Source: Poa pratensis
Lineage: Eukaryota > Streptophyta > Magnoliopsida > Poales > Poaceae
Direction of reading: 5' to 3'
NCBI GenBank assembly: GCA_947311845.1
Contig: CAMZMU010000063.1
Span: 119,089,612 to 119,153,611, forward strand
DNA: 64,000 nt
Shown here one piece after another: positions 23,778 through 33,476 of the stretch; within the stretch, counting starts at the first letter, position 1; every line of letters starts with the position of its first letter. The position numbers were made by a program, and so were the translations under genes. The notes below the pieces were generated by a model, which saw nothing but the letters and a program-made list of their open reading frames with translations, was not told the origin of the DNA and searched no databases.

Positions 23778-24074
23778 GTGCTCCTCCTCTTCCAGCGGAG
23801 GCTTCGCCGTGCCGGCGGATTTGGTGGCAGGCTCCTCGACATGGCCTTTGCCCGCACCAGGCGCAGGCCCGGTCATCATTACCTCGGTGCAGCTCCCGGG
23901 GCGATCGATACGCCGGCCGCGAGCCACGCAAACAGCAGGAGGATCCTCGCCACGAGCACCTGCTCGGGGTACTCGCAGACAACCTCGGTGGTGACGTAGG
24001 ACACGAAGGTGCCGAAGGTCATGAGGCAGCCGTTCCTTGGGAACGGTTTGCTGCCAAATTAAAGCAGCCCGCGT
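23778..24074 (-). other. Element A leader between 5' LTR and gag
   Basis: The minus strand contains a GC-rich stretch at about 24050-23900 that translates to a hydrophobic, gene-like segment (MTFGTFVSYVTTEVV, then ARILLLFAWLAAGVSI). It does not look like gag and could be a captured host fragment. I do not recognise a family. Confidence 0.35.
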
Positions 24075-25074
24075 TGTCGCAGATGCCATGGGTATGGCTA
24101 AGATGTGGGCCGATGGACGCTGGTGGATCCGGGGAGGGTTTGCGCACTAAGGAGCACGCACAGATGAGCACACAAAACCAAGAACACACCGATCTAGCCA
24201 GGTTCGAGGCCCTCATGTGGAGGTAACACCCCTACTCCTGCCTATCTCTCTCTGTATATTTCGATGTCTCACAAGTACAAAGTGCTCCTTGAGCTGTATG
24301 ATCCAACAATGGTGAAATACTCAAGGAAGAAGATGAAGCTACAGGGGGGGGGGGGGGAAATGAGTCTCAGGGCATCGTCCCTCGCGTAGGAGGGGGAGAT
24401 GCCCTATTTAAAGGCTAACCGAGTTACGGTGATGCCCTTCTTGGTGCACTGTAGCCACGGCAACGGTGTGTCATGATGGCACTCCTGTCAGAGACAAGAC
24501 ATGGCCTGCCCATCCCCTGCAGCCAACGGTACAGCTAGAATGTACCCTACTGCAGGGACAAGACGTGGCTTGCCCATCCCTAACCTCGTAGCCTTTTCCC
24601 CGGAAGCTCCGGAGTCAGCGGTCAAGTACAAGCTTTCCCGCCGTTCACGCAGCACGCTTCCCTGACATTCTCCGTGTCAGGCGCTTCCGTGCCAGAAGGG
24701 ACGTGACAGCAGCATTGACTCCGTAGCCGACACTAAGCTCCTCTGCTCCTTTAACCCGGCATGGATATGTCGGGCTCTCGTTGGCTCTAACCCGGCATGG
24801 CTATGCCGGATATTCTTCTTGAACTAACCCGGCATGGACATGCCGGATACCTTGCCCCGGCGTAGACTCCTCGCCTGCATATAAGAACAACTTGGCAGTA
24901 CCGACATTACTATGTCGGTAAGGTTATGTCGGACGAACTATGTCGGACCAACTATGTCAGTTAGCACATATCGGCCACTCCGGACCTTTTTACCTCGGTC
25001 ACTTCCGTACCTTGACCCACACTTGGATATACTTTACACCATACCATGACCCTACCCGGGGTAGCCCCCCGACA
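24075..25074 (-). repeat. Element A 5' LTR
   Basis: The minus strand starts TGTCGGGGGGCTACCCC at 25074 and ends ...GCGACA at 24075, giving the inverted TGTCG/CGACA ends of an LTR of 1000 bp. The downstream region (aaccaagaacacaccgatct, gtaacacccctactcctgcc) resembles the equivalent part of the element B LTR in position and wording, which supports the boundary. A G run of about 12 lies at 24346-24357. The partner 3' LTR is outside the window. Confidence 0.75.
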
Positions 25075-27033
25075 TTCAAGCTCCACTCAAGTGGAGCCTC
25101 CATCATCACAAGATGAAGTGGAACCTTCTATGGAAGCAAATGATGCACCTACTCAAGAACAAGTTCAAGACCCTCCTCAAATTGACCAAGATGCTATATA
25201 AGAACCAAGTTCTCCTATTGTCAACACTAGCCAAGGTCAAGACCAAGATCAACCATCTACTTCTATTATTGAAGATGTGCATCAAGATGATCATGGTCAC
25301 CACTCCGGTCAAGACGGGGACTCAAATGATCAAGATGATCAAGCGATAATTCCTCGCAACAATGAGGATATCGAAACCCGTCATCTAGCAAGAGTCAAAA
25401 GAGATTGGAAAGAAAGAGTCTTCATCTTGAGAATATCCTTAGTGATGCAAAGAACAAGGTCACCACAAGAAGATAATTGGCAAGCTTTATGAACATCAAG
25501 CCCATATCTCTATGGTGGAACCAAAGAAAGTCTATGAAGCTCTTGAAGATCCGGATTGGTTGGAAGCCATGCATGAAGAGCTCAACAACTTCAAGCGCAA
25601 CAAAGTGTGGAATCTAGTGGAGAAGCCAAAAGATTCCCTCAATGTTATAGGCACCAAGTGGATATTCAAGAACAAGCAAGATGAGCATGGAATGGTTGTG
25701 AGGAACAAGGCAAGATTGGTAGCTCAAGGGTACTCTCAAGTTGAAGGCATTGATTTTGGAGAGACCTATGCTCCCGTGGCTCGCCTTGAGTCCATCCGTA
25801 TCCTTCTTGCATATACATCACATCACAATTTCAAATTGCAACAAATGGATGTGAAAAGTGCTTTTCTTAATGGTCCTTTGAAGGAGTTGGTATATGTTAA
25901 GCAACCACCGGGATTTGAGGATCCACACTTTCCAAACCATGTCTACAAACTTGATAAGGCCCTCTATGGTCTCAAACAAGCACCTAAGAGAGCTATTGTT
26001 AGACAGTGGCTTTGAAGTGGGGCAAATCGATCCCACTCTTTTTACCAAGAGGGTTAAAGGGAGATTTTCATATGCCAACTTTACGTTGATGATATCATTT
26101 TGGCTCATCTAACAAAGCTTTTAATGATGAATTTTCAAAGCTTATGACCGATATGTTCGAGATGTCCATGATGGGAGAGTTGAAGTACTTCCTTGGTTTT
26201 GAGATCAAGCAATTGAGTGGAGGGACTTTCATCTGTCAAGCCAAATATATCCAAGACATGCTCAAGAGGTTCAAGATGCAAGATGCTAAAGAGAAGAGGT
26301 TCCCTATGGACACCAAATGTCACCTTCAACTTTGTCCCAAGGGTAAAGATGTCGATCAAAAACTCTATCGCTCTATGATTGGTTTTTGCTTTATCTTTGT
26401 GCATCTAGACCCGATATTGTGTTGAGTGTAGGAGTGTGTGCAAGGTACCAAGTGGCTCCCAAAGAAAGCCACTTAATTGCGGTAAATCGAATCTTTCGAT
26501 ATTTGGTTCATACCCCAAGGTTTGGTTTGTGGTATCCTAAAGGCTCAACATTCTCTCTTGCCGGCTACACGGATTCGGATTGGGCCGGTTGCAAAGATGA
26601 TAGGAAATCAACTTCCGGGGCATGCCAATTCCTTGGTAGGTCCTTGGTGAGTTGGTCTTCTAAGAAGCAAAATTGCATATCTCTCTCCACCACCGAAGCC
26701 GAGTATGTGGCGGCCGCTAGTTGTTGCACTCAATTGTTATGGATGAGGCAAACTTTAAAGGAATACGGTGTCCATTGTGACAAAGTGCCTCTTTTATGTG
26801 ACAATGAAAGTGCTATCAAGATTGGTCACAACCCGGTGGAGCACTTAAGAACGAAGCATATTGAGATTCGTTATCATTTCATTTGTGATCACATCAACCG
26901 GGGTGACATTGAGCTTGGCTATATTCCCACGAAGATCCAACTTGCCGATATGTTCACGAAGCCACTTGATGAAGCAAGGTTCACTTATTTGAGGCATGAG
27001 CTAAATATCGTAGATTCGGGGAGCGTCGCTTGA
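25075..27033 (+). pseudogene. Element E copia RT and RNase H (3' part of pol)
   Basis: The spacer between integrase and RT (25080-25510) is rich in Gln, Asp and His. RT follows at 25512-26015: [60 protein letters not shown]. Near 25985 the frame breaks and the YVDD region is degraded (26060-26110). RNase H runs in frame from 26386 to the stop at 27033 with TDSDWAGCKDDRKSTSG, STTEAEYVAAA, CDNESAIKI and TKHIEIRYHF. At least three frame breaks. Confidence 0.85.
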
Positions 27034-27532
27034 CTATCTTGCATACACACCTATTTCTTAGCTATATGTTTGGTTTAGGTGTAGGCATGGAAATAGGGGA
27101 GTGCGGTCCTAATCCATTGGACTATCCCTCCCCCCATTATGCCGATAGTAAGAACTCATTTTGTCTCTATTTGTTCATTTTATGAATTGTGAGCTTAAAT
27201 GATGAGTAGTGGCGGTGAACTCAAGATATATCTTCGCGGTGTCACACCACATACACTCATACATGGTGGCCTAGGCCACCGACATCTTCTTTGTGAAGAA
27301 TTGGTCTTTATGGAGTTATATTTGGATTTCATTGCCTTTCCAATGTTTTATGGAAAACACACTCAAACGTTGGTTTTTAATGTTGTTTTTGTTGCTTCTT
27401 ATAAGTTTGAGTGTGAAGTACCAGTTTCAGTGACGTAAAATCTCATCCCAAGCCTCACTCATCCCAAAAAATTGCTCTTCTTGCAACATACATGTCTCCA
27501 CACAAAAATCTGGTGTTTTTGGGTCGTAGGGG

Positions 27533-28072
27533 CCGGAGACTCCGGTGTGGAAGCCCGGAGACTCCGGTCTGACCAAAGACTCTGCCCCAAACCACGGAGA
27601 CTCCGGCCTGGCCGGAGACTCCGGTGTGTTTGGGCCGGAGACTCCGGTCTCGGCATTATCGCTGGGCTCCAAAAGGAGTCGGGGTGAGGAGTTATTTCAT
27701 AACTCCTCCCCACCCCGACTCCACAAGCCTCCCAGCCGCCGCCTCCGCCCCAAGGACACCACTCCAGCCATCCCCGCCGCCGGAATCCGCCATGCCACCG
27801 GCTCCTCCACCTCTCAAGCTTTGGGGACCTTCCTCCCCAGCGTTTGACCTCACCATGAAGGACACGGGTACCACTCTCTCTCTTCCTCTAGGATTTCGTC
27901 CTAGATCTAGTTTTGAGAGTAGTTCTTGCTGAAATTTGTGGTGTAGAATCTTTAGGATGGCAATGTACACTCTAGGAAATTCGTGGGGTCATTTTTTTCA
28001 CTCATTTTCGACCTAGATTGGAAGTTCCAGTCTCAGGCCGGAGACTCCGCCCCTTGAGACCGGAGACTCCGG
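27533..28072. repeat. Cluster of seven CCGGAGACTCCGG palindromes
   Basis: Copies are at 27533-27545, 27555-27567, 27594-27606 (one mismatch), 27612-27624, 27635-27647, 28038-28050 (last base changed) and 28060-28072. Each is a 6+1+6 palindrome with A at the centre. They lie between the pol stop and the second ORF, some in its intron. Confidence 0.85.
27677..27720 (+). promoter_or_regulatory. Perfect-arm hairpin upstream of the env-like ORF
   Basis: agtcggggtg-aggagttat pairs with ataactcct-ccccaccccgact around the loop ttc, giving about 18-19 bp of stem with a 3-nt bulge. It lies 72 bp before the ATG of the second ORF. A role in regulating that ORF is inference. Confidence 0.6.
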
Positions 28073-29760
28073 TCTAGATCAATTCTGAGTAAAAAAATTT
28101 GACACATGATTTCTTCTTTTTGGATTCCTGAGACATGTATGCTTACCCCCGTGCTACCTATCTACTCATGTTTCACAGCTAACAAGCGGTATCCCGGTGC
28201 CTCATCATCATCTTCCAAAATCAAGAAGACAACCGCAAAGAGACAAGGCCGAGACTATATTGTCCGGGATGAAGTCAATGATAAAAATGTGCAGCAAGGT
28301 GTCTTGAATCAAGAACGGGCAGCTGAGGCAAGGAGGCTCAAGCAAGAGGCTGCCCTTCGTAGAGATGAAAGGGCCAAGAAGGCCATGTTTGACAACTTGA
28401 CCACTTTGACAAACTTGAACAAGGAAGACTTCCGAACCATGAGGATGCAGAATTTCTATGCTATGCCCACCAACTCAACGGATAGTTATTTTTGGAGAAA
28501 GGAGCAAGAGCTCATTATGAAGGAAATCTATGCCAACTTGGACCCCAAAACTCTTGTTTGTCCTAAAAAACCGCTGAACTTTGCATTTTTAGCCAAGAAG
28601 CAATACTTTGTGGAAGCCATTTGGGTTGCAAGGAAGATGGGACTTGAGCATCTCATATCCACTCAACAAAACTATGACTTTGAGAGGGTCCAATAATTCT
28701 TTTCTACTCTTGTTCTAGGACCGGAGGAGGACACCAAGATGACTTGGATGACTGGGCCTGTCTAATGTTCTGCAAATTTCTCAGAGTTTGGACGACTTTT
28801 GGGATATGAGTTCAAAGGGGTTTCCGTTCCGGTTGGTCGAAGGATGCATGTTGAAGGGCAATACTATGATAATAAGATTCTTCTCTATCTCTCTTTGTGC
28901 CAACAATGGCAAACTTGCCACCACCCGGAATCTCAAGCCCATCTACAACATTTTGATCCGCATGTTTCGTTGGAGCATTGCCCCTCAAGCCGGAAATACG
29001 GATGCCATCCGTGGGGCTCTTGTCAACCTCATGTATCATGCTCACAAGACCTACCTTGCCGGACCGGATTGTCAAGGCTTTGAAGTTGATGTGATGGATT
29101 TTATCAAAAATGAGATGCATCTTACCATGATTGAGAAGAAGAACCCAATGTATGCTCCATATGTCATGAAGCTCATTCTCGCCAAGGTTCGACTTGATCA
29201 GTCTCGCTTCAAGCCACACAAGCTTGGGATCCTTCAAGTGCTTGCCGTTCATACCACTCCCCAACGCACCTATGAAGAGATTGAGGAGGAAGAAGCTCCT
29301 AGGTCAAGAAGGAAGAATGCCACTCCTCCCTCATGGCATTCCGGTGGGCGTCAAAGAGTTAACAATGAGGTGAAGCATGTCTCTTGGTGGCAAAGGGCTA
29401 TGATGTGCATGGGCATTGCGGTGCACAAGGAACATCATCAACAATATGTCACTAACAAGAGGATCTTGTCCAACCAAGCCAAGATGATGAAGGAGATGCG
29501 CAAAACGAACAATGGTGGTCGCACTCCCCCTCGTCCAGAAGGTGCTCCAGAATCCCGACATCCGAGCTCACTATCCCTCTTGAGGAATGGAACGATGATC
29601 TCTTCCCGTGGGCTGATTTTCAAGATGTGTCCTCCATGCCTTCCTCTTCTCGCAATGCCGGCAAGGCTCCTATCAACTATGAAGAAGATAGTGAAGGTGA
29701 AAGTGAAGAAGCAAGTGGAGATGCAAGTGGAGATGCAAGCGAGATGATGATAATGAAGGT
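27792..29760 (+). pseudogene. Element E env-like second ORF, probably spliced, frameshifted
   Basis: An ATG at 27792 opens a Pro-rich frame that reaches a donor after 27867. The acceptor at 28178 (tttcacag) restores the frame, giving an intron of about 310 bp. Exon 2 (28179-28696) codes a basic N-terminus and a charged helical stretch (NQERAAEARRLKQEAALRRD). A stop at 28696 and several shifts follow, with a second long frame 28788-29747 (AGNTDAIRGALVNLMYHAHK, MDFIKNEMHLTMIEKKNPMY) and an acidic end near 29680-29750. SIRE-type copia elements carry an extra ORF here, often called env-like. I see no clear signal peptide or transmembrane segment, so an envelope role is not supported by the sequence. 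Confidence 0.55.
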
Positions 29761-30351
29761 AGCGAGGCCAAAGAAGAGGACGACTATGAGTGATCCCTTG
29801 GGTTCCGCTAGATTTGCTCTTTTCCCTTTTTGGCGTTTCGATGCCAAAGGGGGAGAAGTAGTTCTACTAGGTTTCCCGCGTGGGATTTGCATGGGTGGGT
29901 CACAAGCATGCTCTTTTTATCATTTCGTTAAAGCTTGTGTCCTTTTTATTCTACGTTGTTGTTGAACTATTTGGTTTTGTTTGATGTGTGTGAGACTATG
30001 TTCTATCTAGTATGAGACATATGGATATTTCTTTATCAATGGTTGAGATGATATCTATTATGGTGATATGTATCATTGTGCATTGGGTATATCTCTTAAT
30101 CATTATGCACAAGGTATGACTCTTTCCTCTCAATCCATTATTTTGCTATGTCTTTGTGCTTATGTGTTTGTATCTTGTTCAATATTCTTGTGAGTTGCCT
30201 CTCCTCTACATGTTGAGCATTTGTATTCAAATGCAAACTACTTATATGCACACATGTAGGGAAGCCTCTCAATCTTTTGTGAAACTTGTCAATTATGTTT
30301 TGTGCCTTAATGCAAATCCTAGTGTTGTCATCTAACACCAAAAAGGGGAGA
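29761..30351 (+). other. Element E 3' untranslated region with polypurine tract
   Basis: AT-rich sequence without coding potential. It ends in the purine-rich tract aaaaaggggaga at about 30340-30351, immediately before the LTR, where plus-strand DNA synthesis would start. Confidence 0.75.
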
Positions 30352-30511
30352 TTGAAAGAACATATTTTATATCCCCATGTGTTTTGTGTGTTAGGCAACA
30401 ACCCTAGGATTTATGTATGTAATGTAATATTAAGTGGTGCAGGAAAAACAAAAGAAATATTCATAAAGCATCAACTTAGTGCAAAGGCAAATTTGCTGGA
30501 GACTGTCCAGG

Positions 30512-30696
30512 CCGGAGTCTCCGGCCTAAGGTGGCTCAGGGGCCGGAGTCTCCGGTCCCCAGGATTTCGAGCAAAAGAGAGCAAGCGGGCGGCACTCTCT
30601 GTATAGGGGTCTGGAGTGACCCCGGAGTCTCCGCCCAGGGAAGCCGGAGTCTCTGGCCTCAGGGACCGGAGTCTCCGGCCAGACCGGAGTCTCCGG
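30512..30696. repeat. Cluster of six CCGGAGTCTCCGG palindromes in the LTR U3
   Basis: Copies are at 30512-30524, 30543-30555, 30622-30634 (last base changed), 30643-30655 (one mismatch), 30666-30678 and 30684-30696, all with T at the centre. They end about 30 bp before the TATA box, a placement expected of promoter-proximal binding sites. Confidence 0.85.
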
Positions 30697-30726
30697 TGTA
30701 AGTGGTCTGCAACGACTACAATTCTG

Positions 30727-30748
30727 GGAGGGGTATAAATACCCCTCC
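30727..30748 (+). promoter_or_regulatory. LTR TATA box inside a 10-bp perfect inverted repeat
   Basis: The sequence GGAGGGGTAT-AA-ATACCCCTCC contains tataaata. It would direct transcription of the copy whose gag starts at 31496. Confidence 0.75.
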
Positions 30749-31444
30749 ACCTACCTCCATCCACTTAGCTCGACCAGAATTGAAGTCCACCATTATTGCA
30801 AGCTCAAGAATCACTAGATCTCCCAATCCCTCCACCCAAACTCGTTGATCTTTGGAGGATTGAAGGAGAAGGCCCCGATCTACATCTTCACCAAGCCGTT
30901 TTTCATTTCCCCCTCATTTACTTGAGGGACAATTTGCTAGGGTTTCCACTAGGAAAACCTAGCCCATTGTTGTACTTACTTGACTGTCTTTGTGACAGAT
31001 TGTAGCTGTTTGGGAGCCCCCAATCCTTTGTGGGTTGTGCCCCAAATCGTTGTTGTAAAGACTCCGGACTCCGCCTTGAAGGTTTCCGATAGTTGAAGTG
31101 AACCAATCCTTTGTGGTGCGGTTCACCGGAGAAGAGGGTGAAGCCTTTGTGGCTGTTGAACCATTGTGTTGGTTCACACCTCTCCAACGAGACGTACTCC
31201 CCTAAAAAGGAGGAACTCGGAAATACATCCGTGTCTCCGCGTGCTTTCTCTTCGGTTACCTCTATCCTTGTTTACCGCCTTTACTTTATATCATGCTTAG
31301 TTGCTAGCTTGTCATATAGGTAAATTCACCGTAGTTGCATATCTAGAGAATTTACCTTTTGTGTCAAGCCTAAATTGAAAAAGACTAAAATTTGGAGTAG
31401 CACCTATTCACCCCCCCTCTAGGTGTCATACCGATCCCTTTCAA

Positions 31445-31458
31445 TTGGTATCAGAGCC
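31445..31458 (+). other. Primer binding site (initiator Met tRNA) of element E
   Basis: TTGGTATCAGAGCC, complementary to the 3' end of plant initiator methionine tRNA, directly after the LTR end. Confidence 0.9.
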
Positions 31459-31495
31459 TAGGCTCTCTTGTTGGGCTTAACCGCCTAAGAGAAGT

Positions 31496-32140
31496 ATGAC
31501 ACAAAGTGAGGATGAGGCCGATCGTGCCAAGGCCAAAGAGTCCGTGGCATCCATGGCCGATATCAAAATGTTGGAAACAACATTGACATCGTCCATGAAT
31601 GCCAAATTTGATGAGTTGCGTGACTTGTTCATGAAATTCACAAATGCCAAGGTTTCGGAACTCATCCCACTAGAGGGTGTGTCTCTAACTCCAATGAGGG
31701 TGATTCCGAGGAGGATAAAGAGAAAAAGAAAAAGGGGGTTGAAACAACCTCCGGAACTAAACCACCTCCTCCACCTCCCACCGTGCATGTAGATGGGAAG
31801 GAAGAGTACCATGCCGTTCCGGGTTGGTACCCTCTCGACCCACCTATCACCACGCGCATAAACCCTTTAGGTCCTCCACCTAAGCTTAATGCTTTAGCTT
31901 TTGCAAGTTGGCCACGCTCAGTGAAATCTCATATCAACAGTGCCTCTATCGAGCTTTGGAGGATCATTGAAGATGGATACAAGGTCGCGGATCCAAGCAA
32001 TGTGACAAGAAGAGAGTTTGCCGAAAAGCAACTCAACGCCTCCGCTCTCCACATGATTGAACTCTCATTGAGTGAGAGTGACAAGCATTATGTTCTTCAC
32101 GCCACCACCGCCAAAGAAGCTTTGAATTGCATACAGAACA
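31496..32140 (+). pseudogene. Element E gag N-terminal part, truncated
   Basis: The frame opens at ATG 31496 (MTQSEDEADRAKAKESVASM) and shifts near 31785 into a second frame with ITTRINPLGPPPKLNALAFA, SWPRSVKSHINSASIELWRI and SALHMIELSLSESDKHYV. This resembles the N-terminal gag of SIRE/Maximus-like copia elements. It stops abruptly at the CACTA junction (about 32140), before the zinc knuckle. Confidence 0.75.
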
Positions 32141-32298
32141 AGGACAAATGGCCTCATTCTACTTCTCCTCGCAACACGGAATGCCTCTGACAAGAACTGA
32201 TCAGTTTTTTCAATCCACTCATCACTAACTTCATTTGGACTAACATGTCCATCATACATCCACTGACGATCAGTCATCCTCTGATTTATTAGGGACAA
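32141..32298 (-). pseudogene. CACTA transposase (TNP2 type), N-terminal exon fragment
   Basis: From about 32280 the minus strand codes RMTDRQWMYDGHVSPNEVS followed by DEWIEKTDQFLSEAFRVARR. This is the start of the transposase-associated domain of plant CACTA proteins (W-M-Y, a helix, then Cys residues). The expected CPC-S cysteine motif is present one frame over at about 32150 (TGTCCTTGTTCT), so there is a one-base shift in front of it. The frame ends at the junction with copia gag. An acceptor-like AG precedes the ATG, and a donor (GAGG|GTGAGTCAC) lies near 32920, suggesting a ~620-bp 5' intron. Confidence 0.6.
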
Positions 32299-32899
32299 AA
32301 TATTAGCATTTGATAGTTAATGGACAGAGCCAAGGGGAGGGAGCATGGAGCATGGAGCATGGAGATAAAGGAATAGTTTTTTTTTGGAAAATATTAGCAT
32401 TTCACAGATAATGGACAGAGCCAAGGGGGATGGAGCTTGGAGCATGGAGATCAAGGAAAATATTAGCATTTCACCACTTAAGAACAGTTTGTTGGTGTAT
32501 TTTAGATAGTTTATGCACTCAACTTCGAAGTTATACATGTATTTTAGATAGTTTATGCACAATAAATTACAAGCAGAGTTATCCCCAATAGACAAGGCAG
32601 CATACTCAGATATGTAAGAACCAATTCAAACAACAATTTAATTTAAACACCAATTCAAACAACATTTTTTATTCCCAATAGCCAATGCAGCATACTCAGA
32701 CATGATGATTCAGAACCACACCACCCAAAACAATTCAAAAACCAAGTGAGTGTACTCAGATATCCCTAATACAGATCAACCAACATTTTTTATGCCCAAT
32801 AACCAAGGGAGAGTACTCATACATGATGATTCAGAGCCCAATAACCAAGAAAGAAAGAAAAGAGAGTAGCATAATCAAAGACAGGGGAGGAGGAAGATG

Positions 32900-33430
32900 T
32901 ATAGGAAATTGTGACTCACCCTCGGTTGTAGATGAAGTATTCGAAGATGCGGCCGGAGATGCGGCCGTTCGAGCTCGGGATCGAGCCCTGTCCTTGGAGA
33001 TGCGGACGGTGGAGCAGGGGCCCTGCTGGAGCCGGTGGAGCTGGGGCTACCTTCCCTCGGCTTCTTCGCGGTGGAGCTGGGCTACCTTCCCTCGGCTCCG
33101 GTAGAATGGACGGCGACGGCGGCGGAGGTGTGGCGAGAATTGGGAGGCGGTCGAGGGGCGGCGGAGGGAGGCGGCGACGGACAGCGCGGGGGCGAGGGTG
33201 CCGAGGGGAGGGCGCAGGGGCGGCGGCGAGGGACGACGAGCAGGGGCGGCGGCGGCGGTTTAGGACATCGGCGATGGGGATTGGGGTGGCACGGACAAGC
33301 GAGCGGGAGACGCGGGGTCAGGACAAGCGAGTGGCGGCGCACATTAATGACAACGTCTTGTCTAGAAACCCTAGCTATTTGGGTATGCCGACTGTATCTA
33401 TTTGCCGAGCGTATACTCTCGGCATCAGTC
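32900..33430 (-). other. GC-rich first exon and subterminal repeats of the CACTA transposase gene
   Basis: Strong GC and Gly/Arg/Pro-type composition with no conserved frame, followed by TGCCGAGCG-type repeats at 33385-33425. It mirrors the arrangement at 760-1550 in the left CACTA element. Confidence 0.45.
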
Positions 33431-33476
33431 TTTCATTTTATTTTTGTGAAAGGATATCTTTCGTATTGTTATATTT

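Larger units (their letters stand above)
1556..25074 (-). mobile_element. Element A: Tat-lineage Ty3-gypsy LTR retrotransposon, interrupted by element B and cut at its left end
   Basis: The order on the minus strand is LTR (24075-25074), leader, gag, aspartic protease, RT, RNase H, a second RNase H-like domain and integrase, then an antisense spliced ORF on the plus strand. A second RNase H-like domain plus an extra ORF after pol is characteristic of the Tat lineage (Grande, RIRE2, Retand, Ogre type). Element B splits it at 11775/23773 with target duplication CGGAG. The 3' LTR lies left of the window. A is inserted in the copia element E; its right flank begins ttcaa at 25075, the expected target duplication. 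All coding parts carry frameshifts, so this copy is not autonomous. Confidence 0.85.
30352..31444 (+). repeat. Element E LTR (1093 bp)
   Basis: It starts TTGAAAGAAC and ends GATCCCTTTCAA, with TTGAAAG/CTTTCAA as terminal inverted repeat. It is preceded by a polypurine tract and followed by a primer binding site, so it served both as the 3' LTR of the left part and the 5' LTR of the right part. A TATA box and a palindrome cluster are in its U3 region. Confidence 0.85.
25075..32140 (+). mobile_element. Element E: SIRE/Maximus-like Ty1-copia retrotransposon, two head-to-tail parts sharing one LTR
   Basis: Plus-strand order: end of the integrase region, RT and RNase H (25075-27033), env-like second ORF (27792-29760), polypurine tract, LTR (30352-31444), initiator-Met primer binding site and gag (to 32140). 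The left end is cut by element A and the right end by the CACTA element that starts at 32141. An LTR with pol and PPT on its left and PBS and gag on its right means that two element copies are joined through one LTR. An env-like ORF after pol is typical of the SIRE lineage. Every ORF is damaged. Confidence 0.8.

Noticed and set aside
27792..29760. True viral-type envelope gene
   Set aside because: Only position supports it; no signal peptide, glycoprotein-like cysteines or membrane anchor are visible, so it is called env-like by position alone.
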